A DNA stretch of 26,461 nucleotides from JADGAU01 sp045047105 (GTDB lineage: Bacteria > Pseudomonadota > Gammaproteobacteria > GRL18): contig JASFYQ010000085.1 of the NCBI GenBank assembly GCA_045047105.1, forward strand, positions 1 through 26,461, given 5' to 3'. The position numbers were made by a program, and so were the translations under genes. This document shows positions 16,235 to 24,106 of this stretch, piece after piece. Each line of letters begins with the position of its first letter. Positions within the stretch are counted from its first letter, which is position 1. Below the pieces are notes generated by a model, which saw only the letters and a list, made by a program, of their open reading frames with translations, was not told the origin of the DNA and made no database searches.

Positions 16235-16836
16235 AGTTTATCAGCTTCTTCAGCTAAGTACTCTGCAACACCTTCTGTAGTCGCTTTCATACCTGAATCA
16301 CCTTTCTTCCAGCCCGCAGGACAAACTTCACCATGCTCTTCAGTAAATTGAAGTGCATCAATCATACGCAACATTTCATCAATATTACGACCTAGAGGTA
16401 AATCATTTACTACCTGGTGACGAACATTACCTTCTTTATCAATTAAGAAAGAACCACGGAAAGCAACTGCTGCTGCTGGATGTTCAACATCATATGCTTT
16501 ACAAATGCTATGGTCGATATCAGCAACTAAAGGATATTTCACTTCACCAATACCACCATTATTAATAGCAGTACTTCTCCATGCTTTATGAGTAAAGTGT
16601 GAATCAATAGAACAACCGATTACTTCTACGCCACGGCTGGTAAACTCTTCAATACGGTGATCAAAAGCAATTAACTCAGATGGACAAACAAAAGTAAAGT
16701 CTAATGGATAGAAAAATAATACTGCATATTTCCCTTTGATATGCTCTTTAAAATTAAAGCCCTCATTAATTTCACCATCGCCCATTACAGCATTTGCAGT
16801 AAAATCTGGGGCTTCACGTCCGACTAAAACACTCAT
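16231..16836 (-). CDS. Typical 2-Cys peroxiredoxin (AhpC/Prx type)
   Basis: This 201-residue thiol peroxidase reduces hydrogen peroxide and organic hydroperoxides. The peroxidatic Cys is C51 in the invariant FYPLDFTFVCPSE motif, and the resolving Cys is C172 in GEVCPAGW. The C-terminal tail EYLAEEADKL covers the site in the sensitive-type Prx fold. Length is standard. AAGGAGT lies just before the ATG. No ahpF or thioredoxin reductase gene adjoins it, so electrons probably come from a thioredoxin elsewhere. The 288-base space to the divergent flagellin contains a conspicuous inverted repeat that could regulate either gene. Confidence 0.97.
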   Translation of the reverse strand: MSVLVGREAPDFTANAVMGDGEINEGFNFKEHIKGKYAVLFFYPLDFTFVCPSELIAFDHRIEEFTSRGVEVIGCSIDSHFTHKAWRSTAINNGGIGEVKYPLVADIDHSICKAYDVEHPAAAVAFRGSFLIDKEGNVRHQVVNDLPLGRNIDEMLRMIDALQFTEEHGEVCPAGWKKGDSGMKATTEGVAEYLAEEADKL

Positions 16837-16959
16837 TTTATAACTCCTTAAATATACAAATTAAATATTTTTAATTGTTAGCAATAACTTATCATTTTAC
16901 GATTAGGTAGGTGTTCAAAATTATTACATTTGTTCTTTGGATAATACCCTACAGTTTCA

Positions 16960-16991
16960 CTAAGGTATTGCATACGCGTATATTACCTTAG
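16960..16991. promoter_or_regulatory. Long imperfect inverted repeat between peroxiredoxin and flagellin genes
   Basis: CTAAGGTA at 16960 is mirrored by TTACCTTAG ending at 16991. The centre is the perfect 10-base palindrome ATACGCGTAT (16972-16981); the arms differ by a small bulge. It is 124 bases upstream of the peroxiredoxin start and 134 upstream of the flagellin start. A dimeric regulator site is the simplest reading. I do not recognise the regulator. Confidence 0.45.
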
Positions 16992-17124
16992 ATTTAGTGT
17001 GCTATGCAAGTATAGAATATAAAAATTTAATATCAATAATAAATCTGTGAACCAGTACCTGTTTTTTAAAATTAATTAAGCTATAATTTGTGAATTGAAG
17101 TTAGGATTTTAGGAGCAGTAGATA

Positions 17125-17940
17125 ATGGCAATTGGAATAAATAGCAATATAGCTAGTTTGCACAACCAGAATAATTTAAATAAACTGCAATCACCACTTG
17201 AATCTACATTTCAACAACTCTCCTCTGGAAAAAAAGTAAATAGTGCTAAAGATGATGCTGCAGGACTAGCTATCATTGAACAATTTGCATCTCAAATTAT
17301 GGGTGCAAATCAAGGTTATCGTAACCTGAATGATGGAATATCCATGACTCAGGTTGCAGAAGGATATACCTCTGAAATAGCAGATATGACCCAGCGTGCT
17401 CGTGAACTAGCCGAGCAAAGCAGCAATGGCATTATGAATGATTCAGACCGTGCAGCTTTACAAGCAGAGTTTAGTCAAACTCAGGACGAAGTTAAACGTT
17501 TAACAGAATCAGCCAATTTTAATGGGCAAGAGCTATTAAAAGAAGATGCATCAGTAAGCTTTCAGGTAGGTGGTGATGATCAAATTGATGTAAAAACCCA
17601 TGATCTAAATTCTCAATTAAGCAATTTTTTTAGTGCAGATATATCCACTGCATCTGGAGCCCAAAATTCTATAAAAGTAATGGATGAATCATTAAAATCC
17701 ATTAATACTATCCGCGCTGAATACGGTGCAACTAATAATCGTCTGGAATCTGCTGGAGAAAATTTACTAAACCAACAAGTTAATCTTGAAGCTGCAAAAA
17801 GTAGAATTGAAGATACAGATTATGCCAAATCCACCTCTGATTTAACTAAAAACATGATATTGAACCAGGCTGGGATTGCTATGCAAGGTTATACTAACTT
17901 TTCAACTAATCAGGTAATGAGCCTATTAAGTGCAAGTTAA
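17125..17940 (+). CDS. fliC: Flagellin, first copy
   Basis: The 271-residue filament subunit has the conserved N-terminal D0/D1 part (INSNIASLHNQNNL, FQQLSSGKKVNSAKDDAAGLAI, RARELAEQSSNG) and C-terminal D1/D0 part (NRLESAGENL, SRIEDTDYAKSTSDLTKNMIL). A short central region of about 60 residues contains little of the surface domains. The extreme C-terminus (NFSTNQVMSLLSAS) departs from the usual ANQxPQNVLSLL. AGGAG is 8-9 bases before the ATG. It stands apart from the other flagellar genes and is on the opposite strand from the second flagellin. No sigma-28 site is recognisable in its upstream region, although a TATAAT is at 17082-17087. A minor filament subunit is possible. Confidence 0.95.
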   Translation: MAIGINSNIASLHNQNNLNKLQSPLESTFQQLSSGKKVNSAKDDAAGLAIIEQFASQIMGANQGYRNLNDGISMTQVAEGYTSEIADMTQRARELAEQSSNGIMNDSDRAALQAEFSQTQDEVKRLTESANFNGQELLKEDASVSFQVGGDDQIDVKTHDLNSQLSNFFSADISTASGAQNSIKVMDESLKSINTIRAEYGATNNRLESAGENLLNQQVNLEAAKSRIEDTDYAKSTSDLTKNMILNQAGIAMQGYTNFSTNQVMSLLSAS

Positions 17941-17992
17941 AAAAGTAACTTTTAGATTACTTAATTACCTTAATATCTAGAAAGGCTTATAT

Positions 17993-18838
17993 TTGAAATC
18001 ACTTGAATTACATCTGGTTGTTAGCGACAACTCTATACCCGCTGTAGACTATATAAAACAACAAAGCACATTATCTAAAGGCCTAATAAAAAAAATTATG
18101 TCTGCTGGAGCAGTATGGTTAAGCAGAAAAAATTCAACTGGACGTCTTCGACGGGCAACTAAAGCACTGCTTAAAGGGGATGAAGTTCACCTTTATTATA
18201 AACAACATATCATTGATCTAATTCCTCAAGATTGCCAGCTTATTGCAGATGAAGGTGATTATAGTGTCTGGAATAAACCAGCTGGAACCTATTCACAGGG
18301 TACTCGATATGGCGATCATTGTACCGTTCAACGTTATGCTGAAAAACACTTGAAACCGCAACGAAATGCATTTATTGTTCATAGATTAGACAAAGATGCA
18401 AATGGAATAATTCTACTTGCCCATAGTAAAAATGCAGCAACATTATTATCTTCTTTATTTAAAAATAGAAATATACAAAAGACCTATAAATTGCTAGTTG
18501 AAGGCCATTTGCAAGTTGATACTCTTCCTTATAAAATAAACCAGGCAATTGATGGTAAAACATCAATTAGTATTATAAATACCATACGCTATCAGAAAGA
18601 AACCGATCAAACAAAACTTGAAGTTTCTATTGAAACGGGAAGAAAACATCAGATTAGAAAACACATGGCATTTTTAGGGCATCCTATTGTTGGAGATCCA
18701 TTATATGCCTCTCCTGAATCAATAATAAAAAACCTAAACATTAAGTTACAATTAAGTGCCTGGAAGCTTTCATTTAATTCACCATTTAATAACCAACCAA
18801 AAACATATCAACTCAAAACTTTAATAATAAAAACATAA
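17993..18838 (+). CDS. RluA-family pseudouridine synthase
   Basis: The enzyme isomerises uridine to pseudouridine in rRNA or tRNA. An S4-like RNA-binding segment (residues ~15-70, with LSKGLIKKIMSAGAVWLSRK) precedes the catalytic domain. The latter has VWNKPAGTYSQG near residue 93, the active-site HRLDKDANG with catalytic D133, the LVEGH segment, and ETGRKHQIRKHMAFLGHPIVGD near residues 211-232 (seen as two blocks). The usual HRLDxxTSG is altered to HRLDKDANG. The start codon is TTG, with AAAGG upstream. Its stop overlaps the ppnN start (TAATG), so the two genes are translationally coupled. The target position cannot be told from the sequence. Confidence 0.9.
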   Translation: MKSLELHLVVSDNSIPAVDYIKQQSTLSKGLIKKIMSAGAVWLSRKNSTGRLRRATKALLKGDEVHLYYKQHIIDLIPQDCQLIADEGDYSVWNKPAGTYSQGTRYGDHCTVQRYAEKHLKPQRNAFIVHRLDKDANGIILLAHSKNAATLLSSLFKNRNIQKTYKLLVEGHLQVDTLPYKINQAIDGKTSISIINTIRYQKETDQTKLEVSIETGRKHQIRKHMAFLGHPIVGDPLYASPESIIKNLNIKLQLSAWKLSFNSPFNNQPKTYQLKTLIIKT

Positions 18839-20211
18839 TGAATAAAAAAACTATCAGTGCACGTATTACACCAGAAGGAAGTATGGATGTTTTATCTCAG
18901 GTAGAAGTAGAACAATTAAAACAAACCAGCCAGGGAGGTTTATATAAAATCTTTCGTGCGTGTTCTCTGGCGGTTTTAAATTCAGGAAGCCATACAGATA
19001 ATGCCCGTACTTTATTAAATAAATATCATGACTTTAATATTCAGGTAGTTGAACAAGAACGAGGAATTAAGTTAGAAGTCCATAAAGCTCCTGCAGAATC
19101 TTTTGTAGACGGAAAAATGATTAATGGTATTAAAAATCATTTATTTTGTGTTTTACGCGATATTATTTATGTTCACAATCAAATTAAAAATAATAAACTT
19201 TTTGATTTAAGTTCTGGGGAAAATATTACCAATGCGGTCTTTCGTATCTTAAGAAATGCCAATATTTTAATCCCCGAAGTACAGCCCAGTCTGGTTATTT
19301 GCTGGGGTGGTCATTCAATTAAACGTTTAGAATATGATTATACAAAAGAGGTTGGGTACGAGTTAGGCTTAAGAGAGTTAAGTATTATAACGGGCTGCGG
19401 GCCTGGAGCTATGAAAGGACCAATGAAAGGAGCTGCTATTGGTCATTTTAAGCAACGCTTTTTTTGTGGACGTTATATTGGTATTACTGAACCAGGCATT
19501 ATTGCTGCCGAGTCTCCCAACCCTATTGTAAACGAATTAGTTATTATGCCTGATATTGAAAAAAGGCTAGAGGCTTTTGTACGTATAGGGCATGGCATAA
19601 TTATTTTTCCAGGTGGACCAGGAACTGCTGAAGAATTATTATATATATTGGGTATTTTATTACACCCAAAAAATAAAGAAATTCCCTTTCCAGTTATTTT
19701 AACTGGCCCTAAAGAAAGTGAAGCTTTTTTTGATAAAATCCATCACTTTATTGGCCTAACGCTAGGATATGAAGCACAACAAAACTATCGTATTATTACT
19801 GGTGATTCTGCTTTAGTTGCAAAAGAAATGAAGTTACAAATTAGTAAAGTTACCGACTATAGAAGACAAACCAGTGATGCATATTATTATAACTGGATGT
19901 TACACATAGACAAGGAATTTCAACAGCCGTTTATCCCAACACATGAGGCTATGAATACATTACAATTACACAAGAATATGGAAAAACATATTTTAGCTGC
20001 AAATTTACGTAGAGCATTCTCTGGAATTGTAGCGGGAAATGTAAAAGAAGACGGAATAAAACTAATAGAAAAACATGGTAAATTTCAAATTCAAGGGGAT
20101 AAAGAAATAATGCATGCTATGGATGAGTTATTGCATGCTTATGTAAAGCAGCAGCGCATGAAATTACCAGGTAGTGAATATATCCCCTGCTATAATATTG
20201 TTAAGCCTTAA
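18838..20211 (+). CDS. ppnN: Pyrimidine/purine nucleotide 5'-monophosphate nucleosidase PpnN
   Basis: PpnN cleaves nucleoside monophosphates to base and ribose 5-phosphate and in E. coli is stimulated by (p)ppGpp. The 457 residues compare with about 454 in E. coli YgdH/PpnN. The central LOG-like Rossmann domain (~150-330) has CWGGHSI, ITGCGPGAMKGPMKGA and the signature FPGGPGTAEELLYILG. The N-terminal (MDVLSQVEVEQLKQTSQGGLY in parts) and C-terminal regions are those of the long PpnN form. It is coupled to the upstream pseudouridine synthase gene. It ends six bases from the convergent ODP-like gene, leaving no room for a separate terminator. Confidence 0.94.
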   Translation: MNKKTISARITPEGSMDVLSQVEVEQLKQTSQGGLYKIFRACSLAVLNSGSHTDNARTLLNKYHDFNIQVVEQERGIKLEVHKAPAESFVDGKMINGIKNHLFCVLRDIIYVHNQIKNNKLFDLSSGENITNAVFRILRNANILIPEVQPSLVICWGGHSIKRLEYDYTKEVGYELGLRELSIITGCGPGAMKGPMKGAAIGHFKQRFFCGRYIGITEPGIIAAESPNPIVNELVIMPDIEKRLEAFVRIGHGIIIFPGGPGTAEELLYILGILLHPKNKEIPFPVILTGPKESEAFFDKIHHFIGLTLGYEAQQNYRIITGDSALVAKEMKLQISKVTDYRRQTSDAYYYNWMLHIDKEFQQPFIPTHEAMNTLQLHKNMEKHILAANLRRAFSGIVAGNVKEDGIKLIEKHGKFQIQGDKEIMHAMDELLHAYVKQQRMKLPGSEYIPCYNIVKP

Positions 20212-20217
20212 ACTACT

Positions 20218-20952
20218 TTAGCCATGGATAGCAACACCAACATCAAGTGCTTCAAACCAATCTAAGAAACGTTTGACATCATCTCCTCTAAATATTCTTC
20301 CATGCTGAGGAGCCATAATATCAATATCAAGTTCACGTACCCGTCTAATCCAGTCTAATTTTGCTTCATTTGATGGCATCCACCTCTTATGGAACATCTG
20401 CATATGCTCTTTATGTGAGTTAAAATCATCAACATACATTGGGACTCCTGGCCCTTCTAAAGCAGCACCGACATCACCACTCATCAATATTTTTGCATTG
20501 GGATCATAAACATGAAAGTTTCCAGAAGAGTGTAAATAATGTGCTGGAATAAATTGAAGCTCAACTGATTCAAGTCGAAGAACACCACCCTTATCAGGAA
20601 TAGGTACATAATTTACATCTCCACTACTAAAGTGGCGAATAAAGCCTTCCCATATAGCTGGAGCATGTAAATTGATATCTGGCAATATTTCATTCCACAA
20701 ACCAAGAGATGAAATAATATCAGGATCTTGATGAGATGCAAATAAGTCAGTAATTTCTTCTAGTTTGGATACACTTAAGGTAGCAGCTAATACGGATGAA
20801 AATATTTCCATCCCGCCTGGATCCAAAACCAGTGTTCTTTCCCCATCTTTTACAATGTATTGGTTGGTATCAATAATTTTTTCAGGTTTATCTGGATCTC
20901 GCCCCAAGACAATCCATTGGTATCCATCATCAAAAATTTTTTCAGTTTTCAT
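20218..20952 (-). CDS. ODP-like di-iron oxygen-binding protein (flavodiiron-type MBL fold)
   Basis: The 244-residue soluble protein has the metallo-beta-lactamase fold of flavodiiron proteins but lacks their flavodoxin domain. Visible metal ligands are H74-x-D76-x-D78 (ASHQDPDI), H138 (IPAHYLHSSGN), D160 (LMSGDVGA) and H217 (APQHGRI). This is the flavodiiron H-x-E/D-x-D...H...D...H pattern with Asp in place of the usual Glu at the second position. Stand-alone ODP proteins bind oxygen at a di-iron site and in Treponema act as oxygen/iron sensors for chemotaxis. The gene is 69 bases downstream of, and probably co-transcribed with, a small chemoreceptor-like gene under a sigma-28 promoter. This supports a sensory rather than a reductase role. 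An enzymatic oxidoreductase function remains possible. Confidence 0.82.
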   Translation of the reverse strand: MKTEKIFDDGYQWIVLGRDPDKPEKIIDTNQYIVKDGERTLVLDPGGMEIFSSVLAATLSVSKLEEITDLFASHQDPDIISSLGLWNEILPDINLHAPAIWEGFIRHFSSGDVNYVPIPDKGGVLRLESVELQFIPAHYLHSSGNFHVYDPNAKILMSGDVGAALEGPGVPMYVDDFNSHKEHMQMFHKRWMPSNEAKLDWIRRVRELDIDIMAPQHGRIFRGDDVKRFLDWFEALDVGVAIHG

Positions 20953-21021
20953 ATCTGTATAACCCTATCCTAATTATTGTAACCTTTTACACTAATTTAT
21001 ATTAACACAAACAAAGTACGT

Positions 21022-21651
21022 TTAACGTCTAACAAGTGCTTGTGATAAATGTAATTTACTGCTTTGCAAAATCTCTTTAATTTGTAAAACTGCTTGTGAT
21101 ACTTCATCGGCAACAACTTCCAGATTAGATTGAAAATCCCCTGCTCTGGTTGCCTCAGTTCGAGAAGTAGTACAAATCATTTCTGCTGCTTGTAGTTGTG
21201 TTCTAATCTCAGCTAAAGACTCAAGTAAATCACTGCTTTTACGACTGTATTTATGCATAATCCTTGATTTAGTTTTATCCATTTCGTTAATACAATCTGT
21301 TAATCCACATGTATCAGCGCGTAATCCAAGCTCTTTATGTGTATGGCGCATTAAGTTAAGAGTTTTTGTTCTATTCCTGTTCGCAATAGCAAAACTCGAT
21401 AAATGTAATGCATCGATATTAATTTCTTCTACTAACTCAGTAATATTTGATGCCACATCATCAATAAAATCAGTAATTGGATGAAACCCTAATGCTTGAC
21501 TTCCTGCCCGAGCTGCAATAGCTTTTGCATTTTTAGCACTTAACGAAATACGTTTAGAAATTTGCGTCACTGCAAAAAGTTCTGCTTGCACTGAAGCAAC
21601 GGCTAAAAACTGCCTGGCACTTTCATCTATTTTCCGTTTCTCTACTGACAT
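21022..21651 (-). CDS. Small soluble chemoreceptor-like signalling protein with two hairpin-tip-like segments
   Basis: The 209-residue, mostly helical protein has no signal peptide, membrane helix or ligand domain. Residues 31-67 (ISKRISLSAKNAKAIAARAG, then GFHPITDFIDDVA) align without gaps with the MCP hairpin tip. N41 and R48 are kept, but the Glu corresponding to E. coli Tsr E385 is Ile. Residues 166-184 (EATRAGDFQSNLEVVADEV) form a second stretch that also matches the tip (EAARAGE...VVADEV). GAGGG sits before the ATG. A near-consensus sigma-28 promoter and the adjacent ODP-like gene point to a role in chemotaxis, probably linking ODP to CheW/CheA. It could instead be a non-signalling scaffold. 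Confidence is high that it is receptor-related and low for its mechanism. Confidence 0.75.
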   Translation of the reverse strand: MSVEKRKIDESARQFLAVASVQAELFAVTQISKRISLSAKNAKAIAARAGSQALGFHPITDFIDDVASNITELVEEINIDALHLSSFAIANRNRTKTLNLMRHTHKELGLRADTCGLTDCINEMDKTKSRIMHKYSRKSSDLLESLAEIRTQLQAAEMICTTSRTEATRAGDFQSNLEVVADEVSQAVLQIKEILQSSKLHLSQALVRR

Positions 21652-21706
21652 TGTATTCCCTCAAGCTCAAAACATATAAATGATAACAAACTTATAATAT
21701 AGCTAT

Positions 21707-21735
21707 CTAAACTATAGTTGTAAACTAAACTATAG
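21707..21735. repeat. Direct repeat CTAAACTATAG, twice, in the leader of the chemoreceptor-like gene
   Basis: CTAAACTATAG occurs at 21707-21717 and 21725-21735, an 18-base period. Both copies lie downstream of the predicted transcription start (about 21760), hence in the 5' leader. Each reads CTATAGTTTAG on the coding strand, resembling a sigma-28 -35 box, but no -10 box follows either copy. Confidence 0.5.
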
Positions 21736-21769
21736 CAGTAAAAATTTATTAATCACTATCGTATTACAT

Positions 21770-21796
21770 TTTTCGGCATTAATTATTAAAACTTTA
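21770..21796 (-). promoter_or_regulatory. Sigma-28 (FliA) promoter for the receptor-like/ODP gene pair
   Basis: On the minus strand TAAAGTTT (21789-21796), 11 bases and GCCGAAAA (21770-21777) match the FliA consensus TAAAGTTT-N11-GCCGATAA with one difference in the -10 box and exact spacing. The start point would be about 21760, leaving a ~110-base leader. It also lies just upstream of the preceding flagellin's 3' end, making the pair an independent late-class unit. Confidence 0.87.
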
Positions 21797-21837
21797 GCTT
21801 TTATAATTAATAAGTACAAAATTTTTATACTTTAAAT

Positions 21838-22716
21838 TTAGCCTTGTAATAGGGATAGTACATTTTGAGGCACTGAGTTTGCCTGAGCCAAAACAGTAGT
21901 TCCAGCTTGTTGCAATATTTGCATTTTAGTTAATCTTGCAGTTTCTGCTGCAAAATCAGCATCTTCAATACGAGATCGAGATGAGGATAATTGCTCAGAA
22001 ATATTTTGACCATTTCTCATAATAGAATCAAACCTGTTTTGAATCGCACCCAAGTTAGCCCTTTGTGTATTTACATCAATTAAAAAAGCATCAACCTGAT
22101 TAATTAAACTGGTTGCCATAGTTGTCATTTCAGCAAGAGTTGCACCAGACTGAAAAACTCGCCCATTTTCAGTAGGAGCACCAGCACCAATCATATTATT
22201 ATATGCGGTAGTACTGCGAGTATTAATTGTTCCAACAATTACCGCATTGGTTGTAGATAATGCATTAGGACCTACTTGAAAATAAAAGGAACCAGCACCC
22301 GCTCCAACTACTTCAACCCCATTAAACTGGGTAAAGGTAACACGAGTAATCTCTTGTTTTAGCTGTGATATTTCTGTTTGCAGAGCCGCTCTATCAGTGG
22401 AACTATTGGTTGCATTTGCAGCCTGAACAGCAAGCTCCCTAATTCTCTGTAGGTTTTGACTTATTTCATTTAAGGCTCCTTCAGCTGTTTGCGCTAATGA
22501 TATTGCATCGGCTGCATTCCTGACACCTTGATTATAACCTCTTATTTGTGAGGTAAAGCGTGATGCAATTGCTAAACCTGCTGCATCATCTTTGGCACTA
22601 TTAATTCTTAAACCTGATGATAAGCGCTGTAAAGCAGTCTGTAATCCTAAACCTGTTTTATCCAAATTGCGCTGTGCATTTAATGAATAAATATTGGTAT
22701 TAATGACTTGAGGCAT
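21838..22716 (-). CDS. fliC: Flagellin, second copy
   Basis: The 292-residue filament protein is closer to the standard flagellin than the first copy. The N-terminus has INTNIYSLNAQRNLDKT and LQRLSSGLRINSAKDDAAGLAIA, followed by RIRELAVQAANATN. The C-terminus has LGAIQNRFDSIM, SRSRIEDADFAAETARLTKMQIL and the canonical ANSVPQNVLSLL end. The central ~100 residues (QVGPNALSTTNAVIVGT onward) are Ser/Thr/Asn-rich and would form the surface. AGGAGAGG lies before the ATG. It lies 115 bases downstream of fliK and may be the main filament protein. No sigma-28 site is evident directly upstream. Confidence 0.96.
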   Translation of the reverse strand: MPQVINTNIYSLNAQRNLDKTGLGLQTALQRLSSGLRINSAKDDAAGLAIASRFTSQIRGYNQGVRNAADAISLAQTAEGALNEISQNLQRIRELAVQAANATNSSTDRAALQTEISQLKQEITRVTFTQFNGVEVVGAGAGSFYFQVGPNALSTTNAVIVGTINTRSTTAYNNMIGAGAPTENGRVFQSGATLAEMTTMATSLINQVDAFLIDVNTQRANLGAIQNRFDSIMRNGQNISEQLSSSRSRIEDADFAAETARLTKMQILQQAGTTVLAQANSVPQNVLSLLQG

Positions 22717-22775
22717 TATCCCTCTCCTTGTTTAGTTTCTTATAAATAATTAAATTTGTGACATAAGAAATTTAT

Positions 22776-22788
22776 CCAGCTATGCTGG
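22776..22788 (-). terminator. Small hairpin between fliK and the second flagellin
   Basis: CCAGC-TAT-GCTGG forms a five-base-pair stem with a three-base loop, about 45 bases after the fliK stop and 60 before the flagellin start. There is no clean T-run, so it may be a weak fliK terminator or a leader structure of the flagellin transcript. Confidence 0.3.
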
Positions 22789-22831
22789 GGTTTAGGCCAT
22801 ATTGTTAAAATATAATAGCAATTTTTAATTA

Positions 22832-24106
22832 CTATGCAAAATAATCAACAAGACCTGTTATTTTAGATTTTTCAGATGACGCGGTTAATTCACCATCTGC
22901 AAAATCCCCTTCTTCTCCATCAGCTAAATTATTACCCGCTGATGATGTTCCTTGATTTGATTTTTCACTCTCTTGTGAAGCATTACGTGAAAAATTCTTA
23001 TCAGAAATATCGACATTAACCTGAGAAAACCCTTGTTCTTCCAACATATCTTTAAGCCTTGGAATAGCAGCATCTAAAGCGTCACGTGTAGTAATATGTG
23101 TTGCAGTTATTTGTATTGTTGCAACATCATTAACAACCCGTATACTCGCCTCAATAGGACCTAAATGAGCAGGATTTAATACAATATTTGCATTGCCTCC
23201 TCCTGATTTAGCCATAAGGGAAATATTATTATTAAAATCTACATTCCACTGCTTATCCATTACTGGAGTTTTAATTGAAAACTCTGATACATTTCGTAAC
23301 TGATTAAATGTACTACTTTCATTTGCTGCTAAACTCTTTTGTGTATCAGCCAATGTTTGAGTGAGTTTTGATATATCAAAACTATTCTCTCGCAGTTTAT
23401 CTTGCCCTAATAGGCGCATTTCTAATTCAGACATTTGCTGGTTTAAACCACTTTGATATTGCGCATTTTGTTGTTGAGAATTTGAACTAAGATCAAATCC
23501 GTTATTGATATTTTCAGCATTTGAATTTAAAGATGCAGCCTGAGTTAAACTTCCCTGAAATAAAGAAGCTTTATTTGATGAATTTAAATCAGCTAAATCT
23601 TTTTTAGACAGCATCATATTTTTAAATATTTCAGGAGTGTTTATTGCATCATCATTAAATTGATGTGATGTGGTGTTAAGTTGCTTAAATATTTGTTGTA
23701 CAGAGCTTAAATTTTTATCTTGTTCTGTAGTGTTTATTGTGTCCGGTAATGATTTTGTAGTTGCAGTAACTTCAGTAGTAGCAATAAGCAATGCCTGAGT
23801 CACTAAAGAAGTTTCAGTTTCTGTAGTTGATTCAGTTATTGTGTTATTAGGATTTGTATCATCACCTGGCAAAATATTGCCACCTGTTTCATCTTCTTTA
23901 CTTTCATCCGATTCAGATGTGATATTTTTTTGACTGCTTTTAGAATTATCAATTTCATCATTTAACTTATTAGAAAATGAATCTTTATTATCAATTTTTG
24001 ACTTAGACTTATCTGAATCACTATTCACAGCAGGGCTTTTGGAGGTAGCCTTAGAGTCATTATTAGTTGGCTCAACTGTTACTTTTATATTATTTATTAT
24101 GTCCAT
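22832..24106 (-). CDS. fliK: Flagellar hook-length control protein FliK
   Basis: FliK measures hook length and switches the export apparatus to filament substrates. The 424-residue protein has a long, low-complexity N-terminal and central part rich in Ser, Asn, Asp, Thr and Lys. The conserved C-terminal Flg_hook domain is at about residues 285-370 (IVLNPAHLGPIEASIRVVND, ITATHITTRDALDAAIPRLKDML, GFSQVNVDIS). That arrangement is diagnostic, since the ruler part diverges quickly. It follows fliJ after 329 bases and has its own sigma-54 type promoter, so it is probably transcribed separately from fliIJ. Confidence 0.93.
   Translation of the reverse strand: MDIINNIKVTVEPTNNDSKATSKSPAVNSDSDKSKSKIDNKDSFSNKLNDEIDNSKSSQKNITSESDESKEDETGGNILPGDDTNPNNTITESTTETETSLVTQALLIATTEVTATTKSLPDTINTTEQDKNLSSVQQIFKQLNTTSHQFNDDAINTPEIFKNMMLSKKDLADLNSSNKASLFQGSLTQAASLNSNAENINNGFDLSSNSQQQNAQYQSGLNQQMSELEMRLLGQDKLRENSFDISKLTQTLADTQKSLAANESSTFNQLRNVSEFSIKTPVMDKQWNVDFNNNISLMAKSGGGNANIVLNPAHLGPIEASIRVVNDVATIQITATHITTRDALDAAIPRLKDMLEEQGFSQVNVDISDKNFSRNASQESEKSNQGTSSAGNNLADGEEGDFADGELTASSEKSKITGLVDYFA

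Noticed and set aside
16962..16978. GG-N10-GC spacing in the inverted repeat as a sigma-54 promoter
   Set aside because: Only the four core bases fit; the rest of both boxes disagrees with the consensus.
16951..16980. Sigma-28-like -35 box TACAGTTT before the first flagellin
   Set aside because: The -35 similarity is good, but no GCCGATAA-like box occurs 11 bases downstream, and the sequence is part of the inverted repeat region.
17938..17966. Hairpin after the first flagellin (AAGTAA/TTACTT)
   Set aside because: A six-base AT-only stem without a T-run is too weak to call as a terminator.
22783..22800. Sigma-54-like element before the second flagellin (TGGCCTAAACCCCAGCAT on the minus strand)
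   Set aside because: The distance between GG and GC is one base too long for a functional -24/-12 promoter, and the -12 box is not TTGC.
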